Below, piece by piece: positions 1 through 7,809 of a DNA stretch of 64,000 nucleotides; position 1 is the first letter of the stretch; the number at the start of each line of letters is the position of its first letter. Source of the DNA: Selenomonas dianae (GTDB lineage: Bacteria > Bacillota > Negativicutes > Selenomonadales > Selenomonadaceae); the NCBI RefSeq assembly GCF_030644225.1, contig NZ_CP128650.1, forward strand, positions 878,001-942,000. The letters are read 5' to 3'. A model generated the notes under the pieces. That model worked only from the letters and a program-made list of their open reading frames with translations, searched no databases and had not been told where the DNA came from. The translations under genes were made by a program, and so were the position numbers.

Positions 1-2
1 TC

Positions 3-1223
3 CATGTGCTTCAAAACAGAGACGGTGTGCCGTTCATCCCGGGCACGTCACTCGCGGGCGTTCTGCGCAGTGCGGTCAAGGACGATAACGTGCGTAATCT
101 GCTCTTTGGAACGATTGACGAAGAGAACCCACAGCAAAGTGCTGTTCTTCTCTACGATGTCCTTCTTGCGAATGCAAAGATTGGCGTGCGCGACGGCGTC
201 AGCATTGATGCGGTCACGGGAACAGCAATCAAAGGCTATAAATATGACTACGAAGTCGTGGAGAAGGGCGCAAAAGGGGTTTTTTATGCTGAGATTGTTT
301 TGCGTCAGATCCATGCGGAGCAGCAAGAGGAACTGACGCAGGAACTGCGTCATCTTTGCAGACTGCTGTGCAGTGGATTTCATGTTGGCGCGCTCACAAC
401 AAAGGGGTTCGGGCGTGTTCATATGACACAGATTGATATTGACTGCTACGACTTCAGCAATTCTGATGATGTTGCCGCATGGCTTTCGCCTGAACGTAAA
501 CCGGCGGTCATGCACTGGGACGAAAGTGATTTTTTGGAGGCGGAGCATCCACGATATGCCGCAGAGGACTTTATGATCGAGGCGGATTTTGTTCTCACGG
601 GATCGCTCATTGTTCGGGACAAGGATGACGACAAAGATGTCGCTGCGACGATGAAGAAGTCCGACGGTGAATACATCATCCCCGGAACGAGCCTCAAGGG
701 GGTTCTGCGCCATCGTGCAGCATACATCCTGCACGCATTGGGGAAAGATCAGACCGTGGCGACAGAGCTCATCGACCGTCTCATGGGTACAACTGCCGTG
801 CGCAGCCGCTTCGTCGTTGAAGAAACGATCATCGATGCCGAGGCTCATCCGCAGACACGCAACCGTATCGACCGATTTACAGGTGGGACAATAAAATCAG
901 CACTCTTTTCGACCGAGCCGGTATGGCGGAAAACGGAAGGAGGGCGTCCTGTTACACTACGTTTCGGCGTGCATCAGGCTCGTGATTGGGAGGCGGGGCT
1001 GTGTGTCCTCCTGCTCAAGGATCTCTGGCTCGGACGCATAGCGATCGGCGGGGAGAAATCCATCGGGCGCGGCACCCTTGAGGGGCTGCGTGCTGTCATC
1101 CATGACCGGGGACAGTGCTATGAACTGGCGCAGGAACAGCCCTTTCATGAGGGGACGATGCAGATCTTGCAGAACTATGTGGCGGCATTGCATCAGATAC
1201 AGACGAAGGAGGTGGAGGCATGA
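3..1223 (+). CDS. Type III CRISPR RAMP protein, two fused Cas7-like domains (5' end outside window)
   Basis: Probable backbone subunit of a type III effector complex that binds crRNA and target RNA. The visible 406 codons hold two RAMP halves. Each has the PGTSLxGVLR glycine-rich motif: one begins at about visible residue 10 (FIPGTSLAGVLR) and the second near residue 225 (IIPGTSLKGVLR). A late G-rich segment (IAIGGEKSIGRGTL) is typical of the RAMP C-terminal loop. The second half carries an acidic run (RDKDDDKD) where Cas7/Csm3 proteins place the RNA-cleaving aspartate; that role is inferred. The frame is still open at the left edge and the first motif lies too close to the visible start, so the true start is upstream. 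The stop overlaps the next start as ATGA. Neighbours point to subtype III-D. Confidence 0.8.
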   Translation, partial: HVLQNRDGVPFIPGTSLAGVLRSAVKDDNVRNLLFGTIDEENPQQSAVLLYDVLLANAKIGVRDGVSIDAVTGTAIKGYKYDYEVVEKGAKGVFYAEIVLRQIHAEQQEELTQELRHLCRLLCSGFHVGALTTKGFGRVHMTQIDIDCYDFSNSDDVAAWLSPERKPAVMHWDESDFLEAEHPRYAAEDFMIEADFVLTGSLIVRDKDDDKDVAATMKKSDGEYIIPGTSLKGVLRHRAAYILHALGKDQTVATELIDRLMGTTAVRSRFVVEETIIDAEAHPQTRNRIDRFTGGTIKSALFSTEPVWRKTEGGRPVTLRFGVHQARDWEAGLCVLLLKDLWLGRIAIGGEKSIGRGTLEGLRAVIHDRGQCYELAQEQPFHEGTMQILQNYVAALHQIQTKEVEA

Positions 1224-1816
1224 GCACGGAAAAGGAAAAGCGGTTTTGCCGGATTCGCGAGGGGTGCAGTAAGACAGAAGCGATTGACATTCCTGCATCC
1301 GAGGAAGCTCTCTGCGATCAACTGCGTGGCGTACAGCAAGCAACAGTCGTCCTCTGGCAGATGAACGCAGTTCGTTTTGGTACATGGGATGGACGTGCGT
1401 TCTCCTTTCCCGTTCATGCGCCGTTGCGGATGGAGCTCCTTATCGAACTTCGCATCTTCAATGAACAGGGAGAGCTGTATCTGCGATGTGAGGATGAGCG
1501 GCTCATCGGACGCCTTCGTACGGACGAGGCGGGGGATAAGACAGCGTATGTCGATACCATTGCGCGATTTTGGGGAAGCTGGGGCGATAAGGATCAGGAA
1601 AAGGAGAAGAAAACCGAATGGATGACCCTGCGCGACACGTCGCGCAAGCTGAAACTGCGGCTGCCCATCGTCGGAGGGAAACCCCACTTTGTCGGGCTTG
1701 TGACGCGCAGCTACATCGGCTTTCACAAAGAAACAGGACAGGCGGGCTATATCGACCATCGCTATTACGCAATCGAATCGGCAGATATGGAGGTATATGA
1801 TGGGCAAGGAAAATGA
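1220..1816 (+). CDS. Csx19-like (TIGR03984-like) type III-D CRISPR-associated protein
   Basis: A 198-aa protein with no RAMP glycine loop, membrane segment or recognisable catalytic motif. Length, position between two RAMP genes and features such as the central VRFGTWDG segment recall the TIGR03984/Csx19 family that accompanies III-D effector genes; the match is from memory. The start overlaps the upstream stop by 4 nt (ATGA) and its own end overlaps the next gene by 20 nt, so all three are translationally coupled. It is probably a small structural or accessory subunit. Confidence is good that it is a CRISPR accessory gene and moderate for the family name. Confidence 0.6.
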   Translation: MSTEKEKRFCRIREGCSKTEAIDIPASEEALCDQLRGVQQATVVLWQMNAVRFGTWDGRAFSFPVHAPLRMELLIELRIFNEQGELYLRCEDERLIGRLRTDEAGDKTAYVDTIARFWGSWGDKDQEKEKKTEWMTLRDTSRKLKLRLPIVGGKPHFVGLVTRSYIGFHKETGQAGYIDHRYYAIESADMEVYDGQGK

Positions 1817-3023
1817 GATCGCGACAGCACCGTATAACTTCGTATCCCTGCCAAAGACGGTGCTCGCCTCGCCGATGAACGGAAATGCCGTGACCGATGA
1901 GGAGCGCACACTGAACTACCGTACACATGTCCTTGAAAAGGGACAGTTTAGTGGGCGCATCGAACTGACGATTGAAACAAAGACACCCGTCTTTATTGGT
2001 ACGGGCGTCGGTACAGCGGAGGATAAAGACCTCGAATTGTTTTTTTCGCCGACGGGTGTGCCGATGATCCCCGGCAGCTCGCTGCGCGGCATGATAAAGA
2101 ACCTCTTCAAGATCGTCACCTGTGGCGCAATGCGTGCGGGCGAGGACTATCAGGATGCGATCACGGTGCGCGTAATGAAAGAAAAATGTGAAAAACGTGT
2201 TAGCGACCATGTAGAGCAAGAAAACGCGAATTCCATTGATTATGCAGATGCCGTGTTTGGGTGCAAAGAACTCTGGGCAAGTCGTCTTGCCTTTACGGAT
2301 GCCCTGCCTAAGGAGCAGATACAGATGGATAAGCCCGGCTTTCCAAAGATCCTCAGTTCACCGAAGCCGACCGCCGTTCAGCTCTATCTGGAACAGAAAC
2401 ATGGAGCAAAAAAGCCTGTCGGTTGGGACTCTGATGCTCCCATTCGCGGCTATAAACTCTACTGGCATCAAAGGGATTGTGCTGACTGGCGCAACAAGGA
2501 TCAACATGAAGCAAACGATCAAACAGCGCATAAGATTCAGCCCGTGAAGAAGGGAACGAAGTTTTTCGCCAACATTCGATTTGAACGGCTGTCCGAGGAT
2601 GAACTCGGCGCACTGCTCAAGACCCTGCGAATCAACGGCGACCATCTTTGCTGCAAGATTGGAAAGGGCAAATCCCTCGGACTTGGCAGTATAGAGATTA
2701 CGTCAAGCCTTGTTCTCATGGATATGAAGGCATCCTATCTGAATGTCTTTGATGAAATGGGGGAATGGAATCGTGCAGAGAGCACGGCAGACAATGCAAA
2801 AATACAGAAGCTCATCACTGCTTTTGACAACTATGTGAAAGACCGTGAAATCAACTATGATAAATCCATTGAGGAGCTTCGGCATATGCTTGACTGGAAC
2901 AACACCGAGATTCGCGGTTGGAAAGAAGAAATCGAACAGATGAGCATTCAAGACAAGAGGAAACCGTTTCAAAAGCGGTGGATTCTGCCAACGGCATTGG
3001 AGGTGGGGAAGAAAAAGCCGTGA
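1797..3023 (+). CDS. Type III-D RAMP superfamily protein (TIGR03986-like)
   Basis: A 408-aa RAMP protein. The N-terminal RAMP motif is MIPGSSLRGMIKN near residue 85. A C-terminal RAMP signature at about 270-300 consists of a FERLSEDELG segment followed by GKGKSLGLGS. An insertion rich in charged and Trp/Tyr residues separates them, and a charged helical tail follows. Such large RAMP proteins sit beside TIGR03984 genes in III-D loci and probably act as a Cas7- or Cas5-like subunit. Two ATGs are possible (1797 and 1800); both lie inside the 3' end of the preceding gene. This is the last effector gene before the array leader. cas10, csx10 and cas6 are not in the window. Confidence 0.75.
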   Translation: MMGKENEIATAPYNFVSLPKTVLASPMNGNAVTDEERTLNYRTHVLEKGQFSGRIELTIETKTPVFIGTGVGTAEDKDLELFFSPTGVPMIPGSSLRGMIKNLFKIVTCGAMRAGEDYQDAITVRVMKEKCEKRVSDHVEQENANSIDYADAVFGCKELWASRLAFTDALPKEQIQMDKPGFPKILSSPKPTAVQLYLEQKHGAKKPVGWDSDAPIRGYKLYWHQRDCADWRNKDQHEANDQTAHKIQPVKKGTKFFANIRFERLSEDELGALLKTLRINGDHLCCKIGKGKSLGLGSIEITSSLVLMDMKASYLNVFDEMGEWNRAESTADNAKIQKLITAFDNYVKDREINYDKSIEELRHMLDWNNTEIRGWKEEIEQMSIQDKRKPFQKRWILPTALEVGKKKP

Positions 3024-3289
3024 ATTTTCTTGAAAATATATATGATTTTTGATATGCTTGATTCATGGTGCAGGGAAAATGGAAAGTGCGGCGATAGAGC
3101 GGCAAAACTGTATTCTGTCGTTGGCACTTTCCAAATTGGTGCAAACTGCGTCACAGAACGGGAAACAAGGATTTACGTCATGATTTTGAAGCGTATGTTT
3201 TTCTTGCGTGGGCAGAGTATGACGAAAAAATCCATGACTTTCCAAAACACCGTTTCGCCCCATATGGGGCGCGGGAAGCGCGTGACGAT
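3024..3289 (+). promoter_or_regulatory. CRISPR leader region
   Basis: A 266-nt gap between the last effector gene and the first repeat. Its first 40 nt are AT-rich. Leader position at this end is supported by repeat orientation (the 3' ends read ATTGAAAC, the usual crRNA 5' tag) and by the decayed repeat at the other end. No clear -35/-10 pair is visible. A start-less open frame from 3098 into the first repeat is noted among the findings. Confidence 0.55.
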
Positions 3290-4470
3290 ATTGCACCAGA
3301 AAATTGCCGCGTGCGGCATTGAAACCATGTGTTGGTATGTGTATTGGTGAATGTAGTGTGAATTGCACCAGAAAATTGCCGCGTGCGGCATTGAAACCCG
3401 CTGAAATCAATCGTTGGGATCCCAGTCCTCCACATTGCACCAGAAAATTGCCGCGTGCGGCATTGAAACGCAGGTTGTGTCAAGAATGAATATAACCGGT
3501 TCTATTGCACCAGAAAATTGCCGCGTGCGGCATTGAAACATCTGCCCCCGCGCAGGTTGTTCAGAAGTCCTCCTCATTGCACCAGTAAATTGCCGCATGC
3601 GGCATTGAAACTCACGGACATACGGATAGCTGCCACGGTTCACCTTTATTGCACCAGTAAATTGCCGCGTGCGGCATTGAAACTTCCCGTAAGTCGGGTC
3701 ATCCCAGAACCAAATCTGTCATTGCACCAGCAAATTGCCGCGTGCGGCATTGAAACACCGATAGCAACACCTGCGACACCGATGAGAATGTTCATTGCAC
3801 CAGCAAATTGCCGCGTGCGGCATTGAAACACGCCAGTACTCCAGCGTCGACATCTTGGCCTCGTATTGCACCAGCAAATTGCCGCGTGCGGCATTGAAAC
3901 CTCATGTGCGTTCCTGCGATGCGCGCGGCGAGTGAGATTGCACCAGCAAATTGCCGCGTGCGGCATTGAAACCCAACAAATAATGCCGGAGCCACACCAC
4001 TGGGAGATTGCACCAGTAAATTGCCGCGTGCGGCATTGAAACTGCGAGGAAGCGGGCGATAGTTCTGACTGTGCGCGATTGCACCAGTAAATTGCCGCGT
4101 GCGGCATTGAAACGTCATCGTTGGTGAACGGGAAAACCTTTACGTGTGCTATTGCACCAGTAAATTGCCGCGTGCGGCATTGAAACTTGAACCAAGAACT
4201 CTCTTCCTGCTGCTGCGGCTATTGCACCAGTAAATTGCCGCGTGCGGCATTGAAACGACTTGATATGAGTCTCACCCTCGATTGCATCAGCAATTGCACC
4301 AGCAAATTGCCGCGTGCGGCATTGAAACACAGTAACGGAAACGTTTTCCACAACACCGGGCTATTGCACCAGCAAATTGCCGCGTGCGGCATTGAAACGC
4401 CTGATCCGCCGAGCGGTTGCGCAGCGTGTAGAGAATTGCACCGGCAAATTGCCGCGTGCGGTGATTTTCT
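3290..4470 (+). CRISPR. CRISPR array, 16 full 36-nt repeats, one decayed terminal repeat, 16 spacers
   Basis: Repeats begin ATTGCACCAG and end GCGGCATTGAAAC, with a short internal palindrome (GCCGC-GT-GCGGC) just before the ATTGAAAC tag. Repeat starts: 3290, 3362, 3434, 3504, 3576, 3648, 3721, 3794, 3865, 3937, 4007, 4078, 4151, 4221, 4293, 4363, and a degenerate copy at 4435. Spacers are 34-37 nt. Base 11 varies in blocks from the leader: A in repeats 1-4, T in 5-6, C in 7-10, T in 11-14, C in 15-17. Repeat 5 also has GCATGC instead of GCGTGC. The terminal copy has lost the ATTGAAAC end. The tag sequence fits a type III or I-B Cas6-processed array. Confidence 0.97.
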
Positions 4471-4746
4471 ATGAAATACATTATTTGCTACGACATCAAG
4501 GAGGATGCGATTCGCGCCCGTGTTGTGAAGTATCTTGAGGCGCGGGCTCTGCGCATCCAGTTCAGTGTGTTTTCCGGCAACTTTTCGACTGCCGAGGTTC
4601 GTGCCATGCAGAAGGAACTTCTGCGTCTCACGCAGGAGGCGGAGCGTCCTCTTCTCCTCATCGTTCCCGTTTGCAAGGCGTGCGAAAAAAGTATATGGAT
4701 GCACGGAAAGCCGTTGGAGGAGGATATCTCCTTCCTTCTCGTCTAA
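4471..4746 (+). CDS. cas2: CRISPR-associated endoribonuclease/integration subunit Cas2
   Basis: A 91-aa Cas2. The ferredoxin-like opening strand is MKYIICYDI, with the conserved Asp at residue 8, followed by RVVKYLEA and the typical RIQFSVFSG segment. Cas2 dimers bridge two Cas1 dimers during spacer acquisition. The ATG lies directly after the decayed last repeat, so the ribosome-binding region (GGTG, about 4460) is made of repeat-derived sequence. cas2 precedes cas1, separated by 12 nt. No separate promoter is evident between array and gene, so expression may depend on read-through of the array or a promoter within it. Confidence 0.93.
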   Translation: MKYIICYDIKEDAIRARVVKYLEARALRIQFSVFSGNFSTAEVRAMQKELLRLTQEAERPLLLIVPVCKACEKSIWMHGKPLEEDISFLLV

Positions 4747-4758
4747 GGGGGTATAGCT

Positions 4759-5721
4759 ATGTCCGTCCTCTATCTTCTTTCTCCGGGAAGTTCTGTACGC
4801 AAGGAGGGAGGGCGGCTGGTTGTTGAGAAGGACGGTGATCTCGTTGCCCGTGTGCCTCTGCGTATGGTTACATCCGTTGTGGTGGGTGCATCGGCAGGGG
4901 CGACGATCCCGGCTCTTTTTGCGTGTATGGAGGAAGCTGTACCGATTTTCTTCGTGGATGGGCGTTCCAATGTCGTTGGGCAGCTGGCGGGAGAAAATAT
5001 TACGCTTCGGATGCTTCGATACCAGCTTGCATACGCAGAGGATACGGAAAAAGGACTTGTGCTTTCCAAAGAGATTGTTGCGGAAAAGCTCCGTGGGCAG
5101 TATCGTCTGCTTAAGACGTATGAAAAAACGGTTGACGATGTACGTATTGCGAAGGCACTCCATATCCTAAAGCCAATGCGTGCGAAGATTGACCGTGCGG
5201 ATACGGCCGATGCTCTGCGCGGGATGGAGGGGACGTGCGCACGTGCGTATTTTGCGGCATTTCCTGCTCTGCTCGATGTCAAACGGTGGTTGTTCCGTGG
5301 GCGTGGCGAGCGTCCTGCGCGTGATCCTGTCAATGCGCTCCTCAACTACGGCTATGCGTTTTTGGAACGGGAGGTACGGCTTGCACTCATCGGGCATGGG
5401 ATGGATGTGCGCATCGGATTCTTTCATGCAACGGATGGGCGGCGCACGAGTCTCGTCTTTGATCTGATGGAGCCGTTTCGTGCGTCTCTGGTGGATCGCT
5501 TTGTGTTATCTCTTCTGCGTAAGGGGAGCCTGAAGCCCGATGATTTCGAGACAACGAAGAAGGACGGCTGCCGTCTGTTGGATGAGGCGCGTTCTATTTG
5601 GTACGGACGATACGAGGCGTATATGGAGAAGCCCTATCAAGAATATGAGGGAAAGACGCCGCGCGCATTGATTGATGGGTATGTGGAGGCGTTCGCACAG
5701 AGGGTGCAAAAAGCTTTTTGA
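4759..5721 (+). CDS. cas1: CRISPR-associated integrase Cas1
   Basis: A 320-aa Cas1, the metal-dependent integrase that inserts new spacers at the leader-proximal repeat together with Cas2. An N-terminal beta domain (about 1-85) is followed by the helical catalytic domain. Expected metal ligands are present: Glu157 (GMEGTCARAYF), His223 (IGFFH) and Asp235 (SLVFDLMEPF), with Glu238 and Asp246 nearby. A GGGGG ribosome-binding site lies 8 nt upstream. The gene ends 20 nt before a rho-independent terminator, closing the CRISPR transcription unit. No reverse-transcriptase fusion is present. Confidence 0.95.
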   Translation: MSVLYLLSPGSSVRKEGGRLVVEKDGDLVARVPLRMVTSVVVGASAGATIPALFACMEEAVPIFFVDGRSNVVGQLAGENITLRMLRYQLAYAEDTEKGLVLSKEIVAEKLRGQYRLLKTYEKTVDDVRIAKALHILKPMRAKIDRADTADALRGMEGTCARAYFAAFPALLDVKRWLFRGRGERPARDPVNALLNYGYAFLEREVRLALIGHGMDVRIGFFHATDGRRTSLVFDLMEPFRASLVDRFVLSLLRKGSLKPDDFETTKKDGCRLLDEARSIWYGRYEAYMEKPYQEYEGKTPRALIDGYVEAFAQRVQKAF

Positions 5722-5741
5722 GTTATTTATGCGTTGTAGGC

Positions 5742-5775
5742 AAAGCCGGAACGAGTTGTATCGCTCCGGCTTTTT
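5742..5775 (+). terminator. Rho-independent terminator after cas1
   Basis: Stem GCCGGA/TCCGGC, extended by CGA/TCG across one mismatch, followed by TTTTT. It closes the CRISPR operon. Confidence 0.8.
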
Positions 5776-5890
5776 GCTGTGCGAATTTCTAAAAAATGGT
5801 CGCAGATAAAAAGGTGCAGGATTTTTTGTATTTTCATGGCGCTCGGTCGTGTTATATTATTTGTGCGAGCGGCGAGGTGCAGGGCACAGA

Positions 5891-5926
5891 GCCGCAGGAT
5901 AAGGATGTCGATGTATGCGAAGGGAG
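5891..5926 (+). repeat. 36-bp direct repeat, copy 1 (5' leader of the small glycine-zipper gene)
   Basis: Starts GCCGCAGGATAAGG and ends TGCGAAGGGAG; identical over 36 nt to 6193-6228. It carries the AGGGAG ribosome-binding site, 9 nt before the ATG at 5936. Weaker similarity extends about 25 nt further upstream (GCGGCG...GCAGG). Confidence 0.95.
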
Positions 5927-5935
5927 CGATTCATT

Positions 5936-6148
5936 ATGACGGATAAGAGTGCAGCAGAGAAGGTTGTTGGTTCGGTTGTGGCAGGTGGCGTGGCAGCGGG
6001 GGCTGCCAGGGCTGTGATTGGGTCGGTTGGCGTGCCGATCCTGATGACGGTGGGAGGGCCTGTGCTGGTGTCGACCGCTCCCCTCGTCGCGGGGATCGGT
6101 GCGGCGGTCGCGGCAGGGAGCTTTGTTTCCAAGCTGTTTGACGACTGA
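5936..6148 (+). CDS. Small glycine-zipper membrane protein, 70 aa
   Basis: No family recognised. After a short polar start (MTDKSAAEK) almost the whole chain is Gly/Ala/Val-rich with repeated small-residue spacing (GSVVAGG, GAAR, GIGAAVAAGS). That suggests two glycine-zipper membrane helices ending in the acidic tail SKLFDD. The ATG at 5936 was chosen because AGGGAG sits 9 nt upstream; an in-frame ATG at 5915 would overlap that site. The tail resembles the last 40 residues of the next gene (ending SWLFED), and both genes share an identical leader. They therefore look like a diverged tandem pair with a full-length and a tail-only member. Confidence 0.7.
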   Translation: MTDKSAAEKVVGSVVAGGVAAGAARAVIGSVGVPILMTVGGPVLVSTAPLVAGIGAAVAAGSFVSKLFDD

Positions 6149-6192
6149 GTGCGCAGGTTCGTGGGTGTAGGCGGCGTGGCGCAGGACGCTGC

Positions 6193-6228
6193 GCCGCAGG
6201 ATAAGGATGTCGATGTATGCGAAGGGAG
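6193..6228 (+). repeat. 36-bp direct repeat, copy 2 (5' leader of the nuclease-like gene)
   Basis: Exact second copy of 5891-5926, again ending in AGGGAG 9 nt before the ATG at 6238. Conservation of untranslated sequence between two otherwise diverged genes suggests recent duplication or selection on the leader. Confidence 0.95.
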
Positions 6229-6237
6229 TGCGTGATT

Positions 6238-7098
6238 ATGACGGATCAGAATCAGCAGGCAAGGAACATGATGGGCAGTATGGCGAACGAGGTTTACGAG
6301 GCGAGCGTGGGGGCGCGTGCGCTTGCGCGGGCGGGTGCAAATCCGCAGCTCAAAGGGATTGCGCATGAGATTATGTTTTGTGATAAGTTCAACATCGACC
6401 CGACGCATTTTTTGAGAGGGGATCATGCCAGCCTCACAAAGTCCGCAACGGCGCAGATGCGGGATGTCATTGTCCGGAATGCGCAGGGACGTGTGATCGG
6501 TCATGCGCAGCTCAAGGATACGGTGAGCACGTCCGGTGTTGCGAAGACGGTACGCCAGATTGTGAAGGGAAAGTACAGTCGGACGGCGGTCTACGGGACG
6601 GAGGAGACGGCGGCAAAGGTCACGGAGGCACTTGCGAAGACCGGAAAAGTGACGCAGAAGATCCGCTCGTCTGGAATCTCCTCGGGGACGACGAGCCGGA
6701 TTGCGGATAAGGCACTTGGCAGGATGCCCACGATGACAGCGCTCGGCACTGCCGCAAGGGCGGGAGGTGTCGCCGGTGCTGCGTTCGGTGCAGGGATCGA
6801 GGCGGTGTCATCCATCTCCGATGTGCTTGATGGCAGGAAGTCGGTTGGTGATGCGGCAATGGATGTTGCGGGCGCGGGTGTCAAGGGCGGTATTACGGGA
6901 GCTGCTTCCGGTGCTGCCGGCAGTATCGCGGCGGGTGCTGCGGGGACAGTGATCTCGGCTGCGGCAGCGACAAGTATCGGTGGAGCTCTTGCCGCGACAA
7001 CAGGAGGCGCACTCGTTGTTGCGGCGGCACCGGTTGCCATCGGGCTTGGCGCTGCGTGTGCGGTGGGAAGCGTGATCTCATGGCTCTTTGAGGACTAA
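6238..7098 (+). CDS. Possible PD-(D/E)XK-like domain fused to a glycine-zipper membrane tail
   Basis: A 286-aa protein of unknown function. Residues 35-95 contain His43-Glu44 (GIAHEIMF), Asp76 (MRDVIV) and Gln91-x-Lys93 (GHAQLKD). This E...D...QxK layout with strand-forming residues around D and QxK is what PD-(D/E)XK nucleases show. The domain call is inferred by eye, not by search. Residues 100-175 are basic and Ser/Thr-rich. From about 175 to the end the chain is Gly/Ala-rich with several glycine-zipper stretches, ending SWLFED as in the upstream 70-aa protein. The start at 6238 fits AGGGAG 9 nt upstream. It lies between the CRISPR operon and housekeeping genes, where defence or toxin genes would be plausible. 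Confidence 0.6.
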   Translation: MTDQNQQARNMMGSMANEVYEASVGARALARAGANPQLKGIAHEIMFCDKFNIDPTHFLRGDHASLTKSATAQMRDVIVRNAQGRVIGHAQLKDTVSTSGVAKTVRQIVKGKYSRTAVYGTEETAAKVTEALAKTGKVTQKIRSSGISSGTTSRIADKALGRMPTMTALGTAARAGGVAGAAFGAGIEAVSSISDVLDGRKSVGDAAMDVAGAGVKGGITGAASGAAGSIAAGAAGTVISAAAATSIGGALAATTGGALVVAAAPVAIGLGAACAVGSVISWLFED

Positions 7099-7125
7099 GT
7101 GGGCGTTCTTTATGCGGTTTTTGCG

Positions 7126-7158
7126 GCGGCTGTCCAAGGGGGCAGTCGCTCCTTTTTT
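7126..7158 (+). terminator. Terminator after the nuclease-like gene
   Basis: Nine-pair stem GCGGCTGTC/GGCAGTCGC, including G-T pairs, with a short loop, followed by TCCTTTTTT. Confidence 0.65.
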
Positions 7159-7190
7159 GTGCGCATTGCTCAACTGAGAATATCGACCTG

Positions 7191-7220
7191 TTGAAATGCG
7201 AATGCGAATTGTGGTAAAAT
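7191..7220 (+). promoter_or_regulatory. Sigma-70-type promoter for rsmD-coaD
   Basis: TTGAAA (7191-7196), 18-nt spacer, TAAAAT (7215-7220), 34 nt before the rsmD start. Confidence 0.6.
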
Positions 7221-7254
7221 AGGAAAGCCTATGGTAAGTAGCGGGAGGAATGCG

Positions 7255-7809
7255 ATGCGGATCATTACGGGCAGTGCGCGTGGCACGCGTCTGAAATCCC
7301 CTGTGGGGGAGGGGACGCGTCCGACGGCTGACCGCACGCGGGAGGCTCTTTTTAGTATGCTTGGCGCGCGTGTTTATGATGCGCGTGTGCTCGATCTCTT
7401 TGCGGGGACGGGGGCACTTGCGCTGGAGGCACTTTCGCGCGGTGCAGAGAGTGCCGTGCTCGTGGATCATGCAACGTATACTGTTTTGCAGGAAAATGTC
7501 CGCCGGACGAAGATGGAGGAACGTGCGGAGATTCGACGCGGCGATGTCTACGGGCAGACGGCGGCTCTTTCACGTGAGGGACGCAGGTTCGACCTGATCT
7601 TTGCCGATCCGCCGTATGCGTGCGGCGACAATACACGCGTGCTTGCTGCCGTGAACGAGGGTGCTCTGCCGGATGCCGGCGGGCTGCTTGTGCTGGAGCA
7701 GGGGGCGGATGAGCCGCTTATTGAGCGCAGTGGCAGACTGTCGCTCGTGCGCGAACGGCGTTATGGCGCGGCACGCATTTGCTTTTATGCGGAGGAGGTG
7801 CGGGAATGA
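7255..7809 (+). CDS. rsmD: 16S rRNA (guanine(966)-N2)-methyltransferase RsmD
   Basis: A 184-aa SAM-dependent methyltransferase that modifies G966 of 16S rRNA. Visible motifs: N-terminal MRIITGSARG, the SAM-binding loop VLDLFAGTGALALEALSRGA, and the catalytic DPPY motif (FADPPYA) of N2-guanine methylases. The ATG at 7255 follows GGGAGG by 9 nt and gives the family's usual N-terminus; an upstream in-frame start at 7231 would add eight atypical residues. It overlaps coaD as ATGA, the common Firmicute pairing. Confidence 0.93.
   Translation: MRIITGSARGTRLKSPVGEGTRPTADRTREALFSMLGARVYDARVLDLFAGTGALALEALSRGAESAVLVDHATYTVLQENVRRTKMEERAEIRRGDVYGQTAALSREGRRFDLIFADPPYACGDNTRVLAAVNEGALPDAGGLLVLEQGADEPLIERSGRLSLVRERRYGAARICFYAEEVRE

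Noticed and set aside
3646-4351. Repeated-peptide frames (for example FNAARGNLLVQ repeats) on the minus strand
   Set aside because: They are translations of the CRISPR repeats, not genes.
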